DNA from: Comamonadaceae bacterium
GTDB lineage: Bacteria; Pseudomonadota; Gammaproteobacteria; Burkholderiales; Burkholderiaceae_C
Length of the DNA: 64,000 nt
Reading direction: 5' to 3'
Assembly (NCBI GenBank): GCA_947373105.1
Contig: CANBWK010000005.1
Coordinates: 1-64,000 of the forward strand
This document shows positions 31,776 through 40,173 of the stretch, piece by piece. Under the pieces are notes generated by a model. That model did no database searches and had not been told where the DNA came from. It saw only the letters and a program-made list of their open reading frames with translations. Each line of letters begins with the position of its first letter. The first letter of the stretch is position 1. The translations under genes and the position numbers were made by a program.

Positions 31776-32219
31776 ATGTACAAACGAATTCTTGTCGCCA
31801 CCGATGGCTCTACACTTTCTAAAAAAGCGGTGACCAGCGCCATTGGACTGGCCGCCACTTGCGGCGCAGAACTTGTCGCACTGAAAGTAGTTCCACGCTA
31901 CCCTCAAGCTTATTTTGAGGGCAGCATCCCGCTGTCTGTTGACGATGTGAGCCGCGTAGAAAAGCAGTGGACCGATGCTGCACAAGCTGCGGTGGATGCG
32001 GTCGTGAAGTCGGCCAAAAGCAAAAACGTGCAAGCCAAAGGCATCACTGCCAAATCAGATGTGGTTTCGGATGCGATCATTGCCGCGGCCAAAAAACAAA
32101 ATGCCGACTTGATTGTCATGGCATCACATGGACGCAAGGGGATCAAACGCTTGTTACTGGGCAGCGAAACCCAACAAGTGTTGACGCACTCGCACATCCC
32201 TGTGTTGGTTTTGCGCTGA
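31776..32219 (+). CDS. universal stress protein, UspA family
   Basis: 147 residues: KRILVATDGSTLSKKA at the start, and the ATP-binding pattern ASHGRKGIKRLLLGSETQQVL near the end (G-x2-G-x9-G-S/T), so an ATP-binding UspA-type fold. Such proteins help survival under energy or oxygen limitation. AAGGAG lies seven bases before the ATG. An FNR box at 31701-31714 with a TAACCT -10 box gives a 28-base leader, strongly suggesting induction when oxygen is low, as for Anr-controlled usp genes of other proteobacteria. Divergent from ccoI. Confidence 0.92.
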   Translation: MYKRILVATDGSTLSKKAVTSAIGLAATCGAELVALKVVPRYPQAYFEGSIPLSVDDVSRVEKQWTDAAQAAVDAVVKSAKSKNVQAKGITAKSDVVSDAIIAAAKKQNADLIVMASHGRKGIKRLLLGSETQQVLTHSHIPVLVLR

Positions 32220-32249
32220 CCACTGGCAGCGCTTTTCCATCGTGCTTGT

Positions 32250-33470
32250 TTAGACGATTCCTTCGGCGCGCAATCTGGTGATATCTGCATCGCCCTTGCC
32301 CAGGGCGCGCAGTACCTCCTCGGTGTGCTGCCCAAGGGTGGGCGGCGCGAGCTTGTGCTCGATGGGCGTGCCAGAAAAACGCATTGGGCTGGCCACCAAA
32401 GGCATCTTGCCAGCGACCGGGTGGTCGAGTTCGATTTTGATATTACGTGCCTTCACCTGGTCTTCTTCGAACACTTGTGCAATGTTATTGATAGGGCCAT
32501 TGGGCACCCCGGCCGCTTCGAGTGCTTCAACCCAGTCTTTGGTCTTGCGTGTGGAGAAAATCGCTTGCAACAAGCGGGTGATCTCGACACGGTTTTCAAC
32601 GCGTTTGCCATTGCTTGAAAAGCGCGCATCCTCAGCCAGTTCAGTGCAACCCGCCACGGCACAAAATTTGCGGAACAGATTGTCATTGCCGCATGCGAGG
32701 ATGACGCTGCCGTCGGCGGTTTTAAAGGGCTGGTAGGGCACGATGTTCGGATGCAGATTGCCAATGCGCGAAGGTGGCTTACCCGTGGCAAAGTAATTGC
32801 TATTCTGGTAACTCATCAGGGCGATTTGTGAATCCAGAAGCGCCAGATCAAGGTGCTGTCCCAGACCTGTTTCTGCGCGGTTGGCAATGGCGGCACAAAT
32901 GGCAATCGACGCATACATGCCCGTAATGATGTCTGCTACAGGCACGCCAGCGCGTTGCGGACCACCGCCAGGGGCATCATCGGGTTCGCCGGTGACGCTC
33001 ATCATGCCGCCCATGCCTTGGATCATGAAATCGTAGCCCGGATGTTCGCGGTAAGGGCCGGTTTGACCAAAGCCCGTCACCGAACAATAGATTAAGCGTG
33101 GATTGATTTTTACAAGATCCTCATAACCCAGGCCATAGCGCGCGAGGTCTCCGAATTTGTAGTTCTCGATCAAAACATCCGCGCGTTCAGCCAGTTCGCG
33201 CACAATCGCCTGCCCCTGGGGGTCTGAGATGTTCAGGGTGATGGATTTTTTACCCCGGTTGGCGGAGGTGTAATAGGCGGACTCACGCGTGTCCCGACCT
33301 TCGGCGTCTTTTATCCAGGGCGGGCCAAAAGCGCGGGAATCATCCCCGATCTTAGGCCGCTCCACCTTGATCACCTCGGCGCCAAGGTCGGCCAAATTCT
33401 GCCCCGCCCAAGGGCCGGCCAGCACGCGGGAAAGATCGAGAACACGAATGTGTGAAAGTGGTCCTGCCAT
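32250..33470 (-). CDS. CaiB/BaiF-family (class III) CoA transferase
   Basis: 406 residues: MAGPLSHIRVLDLSRVLAGP, WAGQNLADLGAEVIKVERP, the substrate-binding GYDFMIQGMGGMMSVTGEPD and the catalytic-Asp region ADIITGMYASIAICAAI. These enzymes move CoA between carboxylic acids through an aspartyl-CoA anhydride. It is encoded 33 bases after a Bug receptor in a cassette with malonyl-CoA decarboxylase, so malonate activation by CoA transfer is an attractive guess. AAAGGA lies upstream of the ATG. It converges on uspA with a 30-base gap. The donor CoA ester is not deducible. Confidence 0.85.
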   Translation of the reverse strand: MAGPLSHIRVLDLSRVLAGPWAGQNLADLGAEVIKVERPKIGDDSRAFGPPWIKDAEGRDTRESAYYTSANRGKKSITLNISDPQGQAIVRELAERADVLIENYKFGDLARYGLGYEDLVKINPRLIYCSVTGFGQTGPYREHPGYDFMIQGMGGMMSVTGEPDDAPGGGPQRAGVPVADIITGMYASIAICAAIANRAETGLGQHLDLALLDSQIALMSYQNSNYFATGKPPSRIGNLHPNIVPYQPFKTADGSVILACGNDNLFRKFCAVAGCTELAEDARFSSNGKRVENRVEITRLLQAIFSTRKTKDWVEALEAAGVPNGPINNIAQVFEEDQVKARNIKIELDHPVAGKMPLVASPMRFSGTPIEHKLAPPTLGQHTEEVLRALGKGDADITRLRAEGIV

Positions 33471-33503
33471 TTGATAAATCCTTTAAACAATCTGCGCGGC
33501 AGA

Positions 33504-34499
33504 TCAATCCAATTTAGCGCCAGAGGCCTTGACCACTTGCGCCCATTTACGTAATTCAGATTTGATGAATGCGTCAAACTGCGCACCCGTCAAATTCGGA
33601 AACTCTGCACCTTGATTGGCCCATACAGCTTTGGCTTCCTCTGTTTGACAAGCTTTGCGCATTTCGTCCACTGCATGCGTTTGCGCCTCAACGGGCGTGC
33701 CCTTGGGTGCCCACAGGCCATACCAAGTGGTGACGGTGTAGTCAGGCAAGCCCAACTCGGCTGAGCTTGGTACATCTGGAAAGGCAGGGCTTCGTTTAGC
33801 ACCAGAGACCATCAGTGCTTTGATACGTCCGCCTTTGATGTGGGCTGCTGAAGAGCCCAAGCCGTCGAACATCATGTCCACATTGCCCGCAATCAAATCC
33901 TGCAAAGCGGGACCTGCACCGCGGTAGGGAATGTGGGTGATGAAGGTCTGCGTCTGCAGCTTGAAAAGCTCCCCCGCCAAGTGATGCGAAGTACCGCCAC
34001 CGGCTGATCCATAGTTCAATTTGCCGGGGTTTTTCTTCACAAATTCGATGAACTCTTTGAAATTTGCAACAGGCACTTTTTTGGGATTGACCACCAACAC
34101 CTGCGGCACACTGGCCAGCAGAATCAGCGGGACCAAATCACGCTCTAACTCATAGTCGAGCTTGGCATACATGTAGGGTGCAATCGTGTGGTGCACCGCC
34201 CCCATGAACAAGGTGTAGCCATCGGGCGTCGCTTTTGCGGCAATACCGGCACCCAAAGTGCCGCCTGCGCCACCGCGGTTGTCGATGATCAATTGCTTGC
34301 CGGTGAGTCTTGAGAATTGAGCAGACATCGGTCGTGCAAATGCATCTGTTCCACCCCCTGCCGGAAAAGGCACGATCAAGGTCACGGGCTTGATCGGCCA
34401 TGTGGATTGGGCCCAAGCAGGCAAAGCCCCGCCCACCACAGAAGCAGCAGCGTACTTGATCACCGTACGGCGATCGGTCATGGAATTGAATTTTGTCAT
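33504..34499 (-). CDS. Bug/TctC-family solute receptor with twin-arginine-like signal
   Basis: 331 residues: WPIKPVTLIVPFPAGGGTDA, NRGGAGGTLGAGIAAKATPD, GYTLFMGAVHHTIAPYMY and HIPYRGAGPALQDLIAGNVD mark the Bug family. The signal region MTDRRTVIKYAAASVVGGAL has an RR followed by a hydrophobic core ending AWAQ, so Tat export is possible. ATG 34499 has AGGAG upstream; readings to 34556 add a polar stretch that touches the decarboxylase stop. It lies between malonyl-CoA decarboxylase and CaiB genes, so malonate or a related diacid is the likely ligand (inference). TctA/TctB membrane subunits are not present here. Confidence 0.85.
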   Translation of the reverse strand: MTKFNSMTDRRTVIKYAAASVVGGALPAWAQSTWPIKPVTLIVPFPAGGGTDAFARPMSAQFSRLTGKQLIIDNRGGAGGTLGAGIAAKATPDGYTLFMGAVHHTIAPYMYAKLDYELERDLVPLILLASVPQVLVVNPKKVPVANFKEFIEFVKKNPGKLNYGSAGGGTSHHLAGELFKLQTQTFITHIPYRGAGPALQDLIAGNVDMMFDGLGSSAAHIKGGRIKALMVSGAKRSPAFPDVPSSAELGLPDYTVTTWYGLWAPKGTPVEAQTHAVDEMRKACQTEEAKAVWANQGAEFPNLTGAQFDAFIKSELRKWAQVVKASGAKLD

Positions 34500-34552
34500 T
34501 GCATTTGTCTCCTCATTTGACATTGTGATTGCACACTGGTTTGTAGTTGAAC

Positions 34553-36031
34553 TCAAAAATACAGGCTCTCAACATTGCCTGATACAGGGATCTTGCCGGC
34601 TTCCATCATATGGCGATGGTTGTCAATTTTTCGCAAATCGTAAAGGTAATTCACCATCAGGCCAAAAGATTGCTTCACACCTTTGGCTGACAAGTCTGCG
34701 GCCCAATGGATCAACTCTACCCTTGCACCATTGCCCAAATGAAAACGTGCCACAGGGTCTGCAGGCCGCCCCTCTGTGATCTCTTTACCGAGATAGTATG
34801 CGGCACAACCGAGCAGCCATTGCCGCAGGGCAGAACGCTCCGGCAAAGTGGTGATTTGATCGAGTGCCGACAAGACATGCTCGACAGAAGCAGGCTCAAA
34901 TCCAACCGCACGGCCCAATTGAGCGCGCATTTTATCGGGTGTCTCATTGAACATTCGAGAAGCGTTACGACCCATCCATTGACGAAAGCCTGGTATAGGC
35001 GACAAAGTCGCAAATGTTTTGAGTTTGGGAAAATCAGCGCGCAGGGTTTCAACCACCCGCTTGATCAAGGAGTCCCCAAAACTGACGCCCTTGAGTCCGG
35101 TTTGGGTGTTGCTGATCGAGTAAAAAATCGCCGTCTTTGATTTGCTCAAGTCGACCGCTTCAGCGGATTCGTCTAACAAGGGGCTGATGCTCGAGGCGAT
35201 CTCGTCCATGAATGCGACCTCCACAAAAATCAGAGGCTCATCGGGCAGACGGGGATGAAAAAATCCGTAACACCGCCGGTCCGAGTCAAGCCGGTTCTTG
35301 ACGTCACCCCAGCTCTTGATGTCGTGAACGGCTTCGTATTTAATGAGCTTTTCCACTAAGCTGGCTGGAGAATCCCAACTGATACGGCGTAATTCCAAAA
35401 ACGCCACATCGAACCAGGTGGTGAACAAATTTTCAAGTTCAGCCTCCAAGGCCAAAATCCGTTTATTGCCCTTGAGTGCAGGCAACAACTCAGCGCGCAA
35501 ATCCACCAAAAACCGCATGCCTTCCGGGAACACTGCGAACCGTTGCAACAGTCGAGTACGGGGAGATACCAAAGCTTTGCGCATGCGTATTTCAGCGACA
35601 CCTTCGTCTGGCGTGCCTACAGAGGCTTCATATTGTTCGCGGGCCGCTTTGACTTTGGTCGCATCGGGTGCAAATTGCTCACTCATCAACAACCAGCAGT
35701 CTTGGCGTTGCAAAGGCGTTGCCTTGCTGTACCACTGGGCAACGCCCTTGGCTCGGCGGCCCCCTTCGACCTCACTCACCCCAGGATCCACAATCGCTTG
35801 CAACTCGGTCAATGTGCGGCGCAGCACACGTGGCGACAAGGCTTCTTCTTTTTGACGCAGTTTCGCATTCAACCTTTCTTTCGATGATCGCCCATGCAAT
35901 GCGGCATCTTCGGTGGCCGATGATGGTGTCTTGGATTTGGCATCAGCAGCACCTTTGGTCGTTGATTTATCGACCTTTGCAACGGGCAACCATCCAGCCA
36001 CTTTGCGGCCGAACCATTCTGAGGTATTCAT
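34553..36031 (-). CDS. malonyl-CoA decarboxylase
   Basis: 492 residues. It converts malonyl-CoA to acetyl-CoA and CO2. After a variable Ser/Lys-rich N-terminus, the helical domain (SPRVLRRTLTELQAIVDPG) leads to the GNAT-like catalytic domain: RRCYGFFHPRLPDEPLIFVE, ISNTQTGLKGVSFGDSLIKR, FATLSPIPGFRQWM and the conserved His in VARFHLGNGARVELIHWAAD. Length and motifs match MatA/MCD. The start overlaps the GntR gene as ATGA, so regulator and enzyme are coupled. There is no malonyl-CoA synthetase (MatB) nearby; the CaiB transferase downstream could take that role. Confidence 0.93.
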   Translation of the reverse strand: MNTSEWFGRKVAGWLPVAKVDKSTTKGAADAKSKTPSSATEDAALHGRSSKERLNAKLRQKEEALSPRVLRRTLTELQAIVDPGVSEVEGGRRAKGVAQWYSKATPLQRQDCWLLMSEQFAPDATKVKAAREQYEASVGTPDEGVAEIRMRKALVSPRTRLLQRFAVFPEGMRFLVDLRAELLPALKGNKRILALEAELENLFTTWFDVAFLELRRISWDSPASLVEKLIKYEAVHDIKSWGDVKNRLDSDRRCYGFFHPRLPDEPLIFVEVAFMDEIASSISPLLDESAEAVDLSKSKTAIFYSISNTQTGLKGVSFGDSLIKRVVETLRADFPKLKTFATLSPIPGFRQWMGRNASRMFNETPDKMRAQLGRAVGFEPASVEHVLSALDQITTLPERSALRQWLLGCAAYYLGKEITEGRPADPVARFHLGNGARVELIHWAADLSAKGVKQSFGLMVNYLYDLRKIDNHRHMMEAGKIPVSGNVESLYF

Positions 36032-36747
36032 GTCGTCTGGACCTTGGAAGCAAGTGAAAAATTAACGTCAGGCATGGCCATGCCTGACAACCGGGAAGAT
36101 TGTCTTTGCATCAGACTGCGCAAGGCTTCACGCTGTCGTGTCAGGTGAAGGTGCATGGCCTCCTCGGCCGCAAGGGCATTGCGCTTTTGCAAGGCAGAAA
36201 AAATAGCCAAGTGCTCACTCAAAGATTGCGCCAAACGGCCAGGAGCGTTGAGTTGCTGCAAACGCGCCAGCTTGAGTATTTTGCGCAAATCCCCAATGGC
36301 CATGGCCAGCCACTTGTTGCCCGCCATGGCGATGATGGATTCGTGAATGATGTAGTTGGTGGCGTAGTAGTCTGGAATGCGGCCGGCTTGTGCATGCGCT
36401 TGCAACTGATCATGTAAATCGGCCAAGGCCATTAAATCTGCGTCCGAAGCATGACAAGCCGCTTCATGCGCGCATCGCCCTTCCAGCAAGGCAATCACGG
36501 GGAAAATTTCATCCAAATCTTGCTCGGTAACCTCATTGACAAAGCAACCTCGGCGAGGCTCATGGCGCACCAAGCCTTCAGCACTGAGCACTTTGAGGGC
36601 TTCGCGCAGAGGCGTTCGGGAGATCTCCCAGGCTTCACACAGACGAACCTCGTCCACCCACTGACCCGGTGTCAAGTCACCTGAAAAAATCAGCCCGCGC
36701 AAACGCTCGGCGACCTCGTCATGCAGTGAGTTGTGGGATCGTGCCAT
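36028..36747 (-). CDS. GntR-family (FadR subfamily) regulator of the malonate cassette
   Basis: 239 residues. The N-terminal winged helix (SLHDEVAERLRGLIFSGDLT, WEISRTPLREALKVLSAEGL) is followed by an all-helical FCD ligand-binding domain. That domain shows the conserved polar/His positions in FPVIALLEGRCAHEAA, IIHESIIAM and LSEHLAIFSAL, which normally coordinate a metal that binds carboxylate effectors. Gene order resembles matR-matA of malonate operons. A perfect inverted repeat, TAATTAC-AC-GTAATTA, lies 25 bases upstream of its start and is the likely autoregulatory operator. It overlaps the decarboxylase gene by 4 bases. Confidence 0.88.
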   Translation of the reverse strand: MARSHNSLHDEVAERLRGLIFSGDLTPGQWVDEVRLCEAWEISRTPLREALKVLSAEGLVRHEPRRGCFVNEVTEQDLDEIFPVIALLEGRCAHEAACHASDADLMALADLHDQLQAHAQAGRIPDYYATNYIIHESIIAMAGNKWLAMAIGDLRKILKLARLQQLNAPGRLAQSLSEHLAIFSALQKRNALAAEEAMHLHLTRQREALRSLMQRQSSRLSGMAMPDVNFSLASKVQTT

Positions 36748-36771
36748 GTCAGGATAATTCGTTATTTTCTG

Positions 36772-36787
36772 TAATTACACGTAATTA
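36772..36787. promoter_or_regulatory. probable GntR operator
   Basis: TAATTACACGTAATTA has 7-base perfect arms separated by AC. It is AT-rich against its surroundings and sits 25 bases before the GntR start, where promoter elements are expected. FadR-subfamily regulators bind sites of this size. The remaining sequence between here and 36908 contains no gene I can support. Confidence 0.55.
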
Positions 36788-36908
36788 TGATCAAAGTGCA
36801 AGACCTTGCAAAGCAAATTCGAGAAGGAAGTGCAGAAAATACACAGGGGTTTCCCCTCGGAGCACAAAAACTCACGATCGGCCACCCAGCGGGCAGATGC
36901 CGGACAGC

Positions 36909-37559
36909 TCAGTCGTCAATGCCCAGCAAACGCAGCGCTTTCTGATAAGACGCTTGGGGCGCCATCACATCAAAGTGAACGCATTGCATGCCTGCAGCCT
37001 GTCCACCACGCACATTGCGCAATTGATCGTCCACAAAAACGCACGCTTCCAGCCCCAGGCCTAATTGCTGCGCACACAGCTGGTAAGCACGTGGATCGGG
37101 CTTGAGGATGTGGGTGTGGCTGGCATCCACGATCACATCAAATGCCTGCAGCAGGGGCAAACGAGCGCGAAAGCCTTCGCCATAAAACAAATCCAACTCA
37201 TTAGACAAAATGGCCAACTTACATCCTGCAGCCTTGGCCAATGCGATCGCGGACTTGGCTTCGGGTCTAATCACAGCATCTACATCGTCGCCCCGTGCAC
37301 GCTGCACAAAAGTCTCCATGCGAGTCCAATTCTCTCCAAGCAGGGCCCCCACTTCTCGGGTCCGGGCAGTCCAGTAATCGCGTTCACTGATCTTGTCTGC
37401 CTGCATGTCTCGCCACAGCGGATCTTGCTCTGGCGCAAACGGCCCGCGCCATTGCAGCGCGCCGGACGGAAGGCCCAAGGCGGCCTCACTGAGCGCATGG
37501 GTTTCAAACAAGGTGCGGCTGATGACACCGCCAAAATCAAGCACCAATGCGCGGCTCAT
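36909..37559 (-). CDS. HAD-superfamily hydrolase
   Basis: 216 residues. Motif I LVLDFGGVISRTLFE carries the nucleophile Asp, but the residue two positions later is Gly, not the usual acid/base Asp, as in the DxGGV subclass. Motif II is LAILSN, the Lys motif is HILKPDPRAYQL and motif IV is CVFVDDQLRNVRGG. The helical cap fits the YihX/dehalogenase-like group. It is probably a phosphatase acting on a small metabolite; substrate unknown. ATG 37559 overlaps the Tm-1-like gene as ATGA and is the last gene of the long operon from 45336. Longer reading frames lie within the upstream gene. Confidence 0.82.
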   Translation of the reverse strand: MSRALVLDFGGVISRTLFETHALSEAALGLPSGALQWRGPFAPEQDPLWRDMQADKISERDYWTARTREVGALLGENWTRMETFVQRARGDDVDAVIRPEAKSAIALAKAAGCKLAILSNELDLFYGEGFRARLPLLQAFDVIVDASHTHILKPDPRAYQLCAQQLGLGLEACVFVDDQLRNVRGGQAAGMQCVHFDVMAPQASYQKALRLLGIDD

Positions 37560-38797
37560 GCTGTGGCTTTCAAAATCAGACCTTGCGCCAGCCATTCATC
37601 AAACACGGTCAGCGCATGGGCCGCAAATGCGGCGTCATTGATGTGCGCATTGACACGCGATACTTTGGCGGCGCCCAAGTCACACACATCCAACTCCGCG
37701 AACAGGGCGGCCAGCCCAGCAGGGTCATGCAGAGGTGCACCCGGACGGTCCCACTCCTCAATACCCTGCAAAGGCAACACCAAATGGGTAGGGCCTTGGG
37801 CTTGTCTTAAGCGACGCGCTAACTCACGGGCAAACTCTCTGCGCATGGGAACGTCTATGCCTACCGAGGCGATCAAGCGGTTGTGATCGTGCGATGGACG
37901 CCCCTTAAACCGGGCAGGCTTTTCGCCCCATGCAGGGTAGTCCACCAAGTCGGTAGCCCCCGGAGCGACGATCATGGGCACCCCCTTGAGTCCAGCGCCC
38001 ATCAAGCGATCGGGGCCGGCGCTGACCACTGAGCCGCCCATTTGGTTGACCACTTCTTGCAAGCTGAAGTCCATCACACAAGCAAACTGACCCTGAGCCG
38101 CCAGTGATTCAAACGCTCTGCCTCCCATGCCCGTGGTGTGAAATACCGCCAGATCAAAGCCGCGCTGGTCCAATTCGGTCTTCAAGTGCACCATGTACTG
38201 CAAACAACTCGAACCCAACGAGGTCATACCGACCACCGGGCGTTCAAATCGCGGGACCCTCGCCACGCGGCACGCGCCCACCACCGCACCTGCTGCTTGC
38301 GCCAGAGCAGATTGGCACAAGCTGTTCAACCCGTAAAGCCCGCCCGCCCACAGCACCATCATCAAATCGGGCGGCATGCGTTCGGGTGGCAACAAAGGCG
38401 AAAAAGCCACCGTGGAGAGCACCACCTTGGGAACCCCCAACGGCAAACTGCTGGCCACGTCCAACGCCAGATCGGTGCCCATGGTGCCGCCCAGCACCAA
38501 CAGTCCGTCCATAAGACCCTCGCGGTGCAGTTGCGAAGCCAGGTTGCTCGCGCCTACTGCCATCAGGGCCATGGCGCTGTTTTCATCGCCGCTGTCGATC
38601 ACCTGTTGCAGGGTCACGCCTGCTGCGTTGGCCACCTCGGTGTTGGTCATGTCCGGGATCAGTCGCCCTTGTGCCAGCACCCCCACATCCATGATCAAAG
38701 CCTGTCCCCCTGCGGACAGCACCTGCTCACGCATGAAATCGATCTCATCGCTTTTGGTATCGACCGTCCCCACAATCAGGATAACGGGGGTCTTCAT
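37556..38797 (-). CDS. Tm-1-like ATP-binding protein (UPF0261)
   Basis: 413 residues of the UPF0261/Tm-1-like family: VILIVGTVDTKSDEIDFMRE, LLVLGGTMGTDLALDVASSL, PVVGMTSLGSSCLQYMVHLK, VFHTTGMGGRAFESLAAQGQ and PSHDHNRLIASVGIDVP. In the tomato protein Tm-1 this domain is fused to a TIM-barrel domain; in bacteria the two are usually separate neighbouring genes. No TIM-barrel partner is seen here. It binds ATP in related structures; its metabolic reaction is unknown. ATG 38797 overlaps the aminotransferase stop as ATGA. It is co-transcribed with amine-catabolic genes. Confidence 0.85.
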   Translation of the reverse strand: MKTPVILIVGTVDTKSDEIDFMREQVLSAGGQALIMDVGVLAQGRLIPDMTNTEVANAAGVTLQQVIDSGDENSAMALMAVGASNLASQLHREGLMDGLLVLGGTMGTDLALDVASSLPLGVPKVVLSTVAFSPLLPPERMPPDLMMVLWAGGLYGLNSLCQSALAQAAGAVVGACRVARVPRFERPVVGMTSLGSSCLQYMVHLKTELDQRGFDLAVFHTTGMGGRAFESLAAQGQFACVMDFSLQEVVNQMGGSVVSAGPDRLMGAGLKGVPMIVAPGATDLVDYPAWGEKPARFKGRPSHDHNRLIASVGIDVPMRREFARELARRLRQAQGPTHLVLPLQGIEEWDRPGAPLHDPAGLAALFAELDVCDLGAAKVSRVNAHINDAAFAAHALTVFDEWLAQGLILKATA

Positions 38798-40158
38798 GCA
38801 CGGCCTTCTTGAACAGCAGCAAAGGCCTCCTCCAGAACGCCACACATGAAGTCCACCTCTTCGCGGGTAATGACCAGCGGCGGCGACAAAATCAAGTTCG
38901 GGCCAGAGATGCGCACCATCAAGCCTGCTTTGTAAGCGGCCTTGGCCACCCGCGCGGGAATGTCACTGGCACGGGTCATCGACGTGCGTTTGGCCTTGTC
39001 GCTTACCATCTCGATGCCCAGCATCAGGCCCACACCGCGCACATCACCCACAAAACTGCAGGTGTCAACCAGCTTGCGCAAACGGGCTTGCAGGTGCGCG
39101 CCCACACGGGTCGCATTGCCGGGAATGTCCAAAGCCTCAATCTGGTCCAACGTGGCCAGCGCCGCTGCAGCCGCCACCGGATGTGCGCTGTAGGTGTACC
39201 CATGCGAAACCGAAGCCGTGCCGGTGGTGTCAGCATCAAACACATCCGCAATGCGGTGGTTGATGGCTGTGGCCCCCATCGGGATATAGCCTGAAGAAAT
39301 GCCTTTGGCCAGGCACCACATGTCTGCGTTCACACCCCACAAACGCGTGCCAAACATCTCGCCACTGCGGCCAAAACCGGTCACCACCTCATCGGCAATC
39401 AAGAGCACGCCGTACTTGTCGCAAATCTGGCGCACCAGCGGCCAGTAGTTGGGCGGGGGCACAATCACACCGCCCGCGCCCTGCACCGGCTCGGCGATGA
39501 AGGCCGCCACCGTGTCCGGGCCCTGAAACACGATTTCGCGCTCCAGCAGTTCAGCACAAATTTCGCCCAAGCGAATCGGGTCTTCGGTGTAGGGGTTGTG
39601 GTACGCCCAAGGCGTGTCAATGTGAAAACACCCGGGCAGCAGCGGCTCATAGGCTCGTCGAAAGTTGGTGTTACCGTTCACGCTCATGCCGCCAAAGTGC
39701 ACGCCGTGGTAACCCTGTCGCAAACTGATGAACTTGAAACGGTCGGCCTGACCTTTGAGCTTCCAGTACTGACGAGCGACCTTCAAAGCGCCTTCCACCG
39801 CGTCCGAGCCGCCATTGCTGAACATCACGGTGGCCACATCTTCGGGTTGCATCATCTGCACCAGGCGCTTGGACAACTCGATCGCCCGCACATGGGTGGT
39901 GCCGCGGAACACATTGTAAAACGGCAGCTCGTCCATCTGCGCCACGATGGCGTCGCGCACCGGTTTGTTGCTGTGACCCAGATTGCAGGCCCACAAGCCC
40001 CCCACGCCATCGAGCATCTTGTGGCCGTCTACATCCCAGATCCAACAGCCCTCGCCCTTGGCGATGATGTCGGGGGCTGACTTTTTCATCGCACCGGGAT
40101 GGGCCATGGGGTGCCAGAGGAATTGTGCGTTGTCGGCTTTGAGTTGGTCGTTTTTCAT
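38794..40158 (-). CDS. class III omega-aminotransferase
   Basis: 454 residues, PLP fold type I, subgroup III. Visible are the FLWHPMAHPGAM start, MFSNGGSDAVEGALKVARQY (PLP-phosphate), ADEVVTGFGRSG (the Asp that contacts the pyridine N) and the Schiff-base Lys in WCLAKGISSGYIPMGA. It resembles omega-amino acid or polyamine:pyruvate transaminases, which make an aldehyde from a terminal amine. AAGGAA precedes the ATG. It lies 15 bases after the aldehyde dehydrogenase gene, so the pair could turn an omega-amine into a carboxylate. Exact amine unknown. Confidence 0.9.
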   Translation of the reverse strand: MKNDQLKADNAQFLWHPMAHPGAMKKSAPDIIAKGEGCWIWDVDGHKMLDGVGGLWACNLGHSNKPVRDAIVAQMDELPFYNVFRGTTHVRAIELSKRLVQMMQPEDVATVMFSNGGSDAVEGALKVARQYWKLKGQADRFKFISLRQGYHGVHFGGMSVNGNTNFRRAYEPLLPGCFHIDTPWAYHNPYTEDPIRLGEICAELLEREIVFQGPDTVAAFIAEPVQGAGGVIVPPPNYWPLVRQICDKYGVLLIADEVVTGFGRSGEMFGTRLWGVNADMWCLAKGISSGYIPMGATAINHRIADVFDADTTGTASVSHGYTYSAHPVAAAAALATLDQIEALDIPGNATRVGAHLQARLRKLVDTCSFVGDVRGVGLMLGIEMVSDKAKRTSMTRASDIPARVAKAAYKAGLMVRISGPNLILSPPLVITREEVDFMCGVLEEAFAAVQEGRA

Positions 40159-40173
40159 TGTGTTCCTTGAAAA

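Noticed and set aside
36787-36908. Short plus-strand frame starting MIKVQDLAKQIREG
   Set aside because: It starts inside the GntR operator palindrome, has no ribosome-binding site and runs into the end of the HAD gene; at most a decayed fragment.
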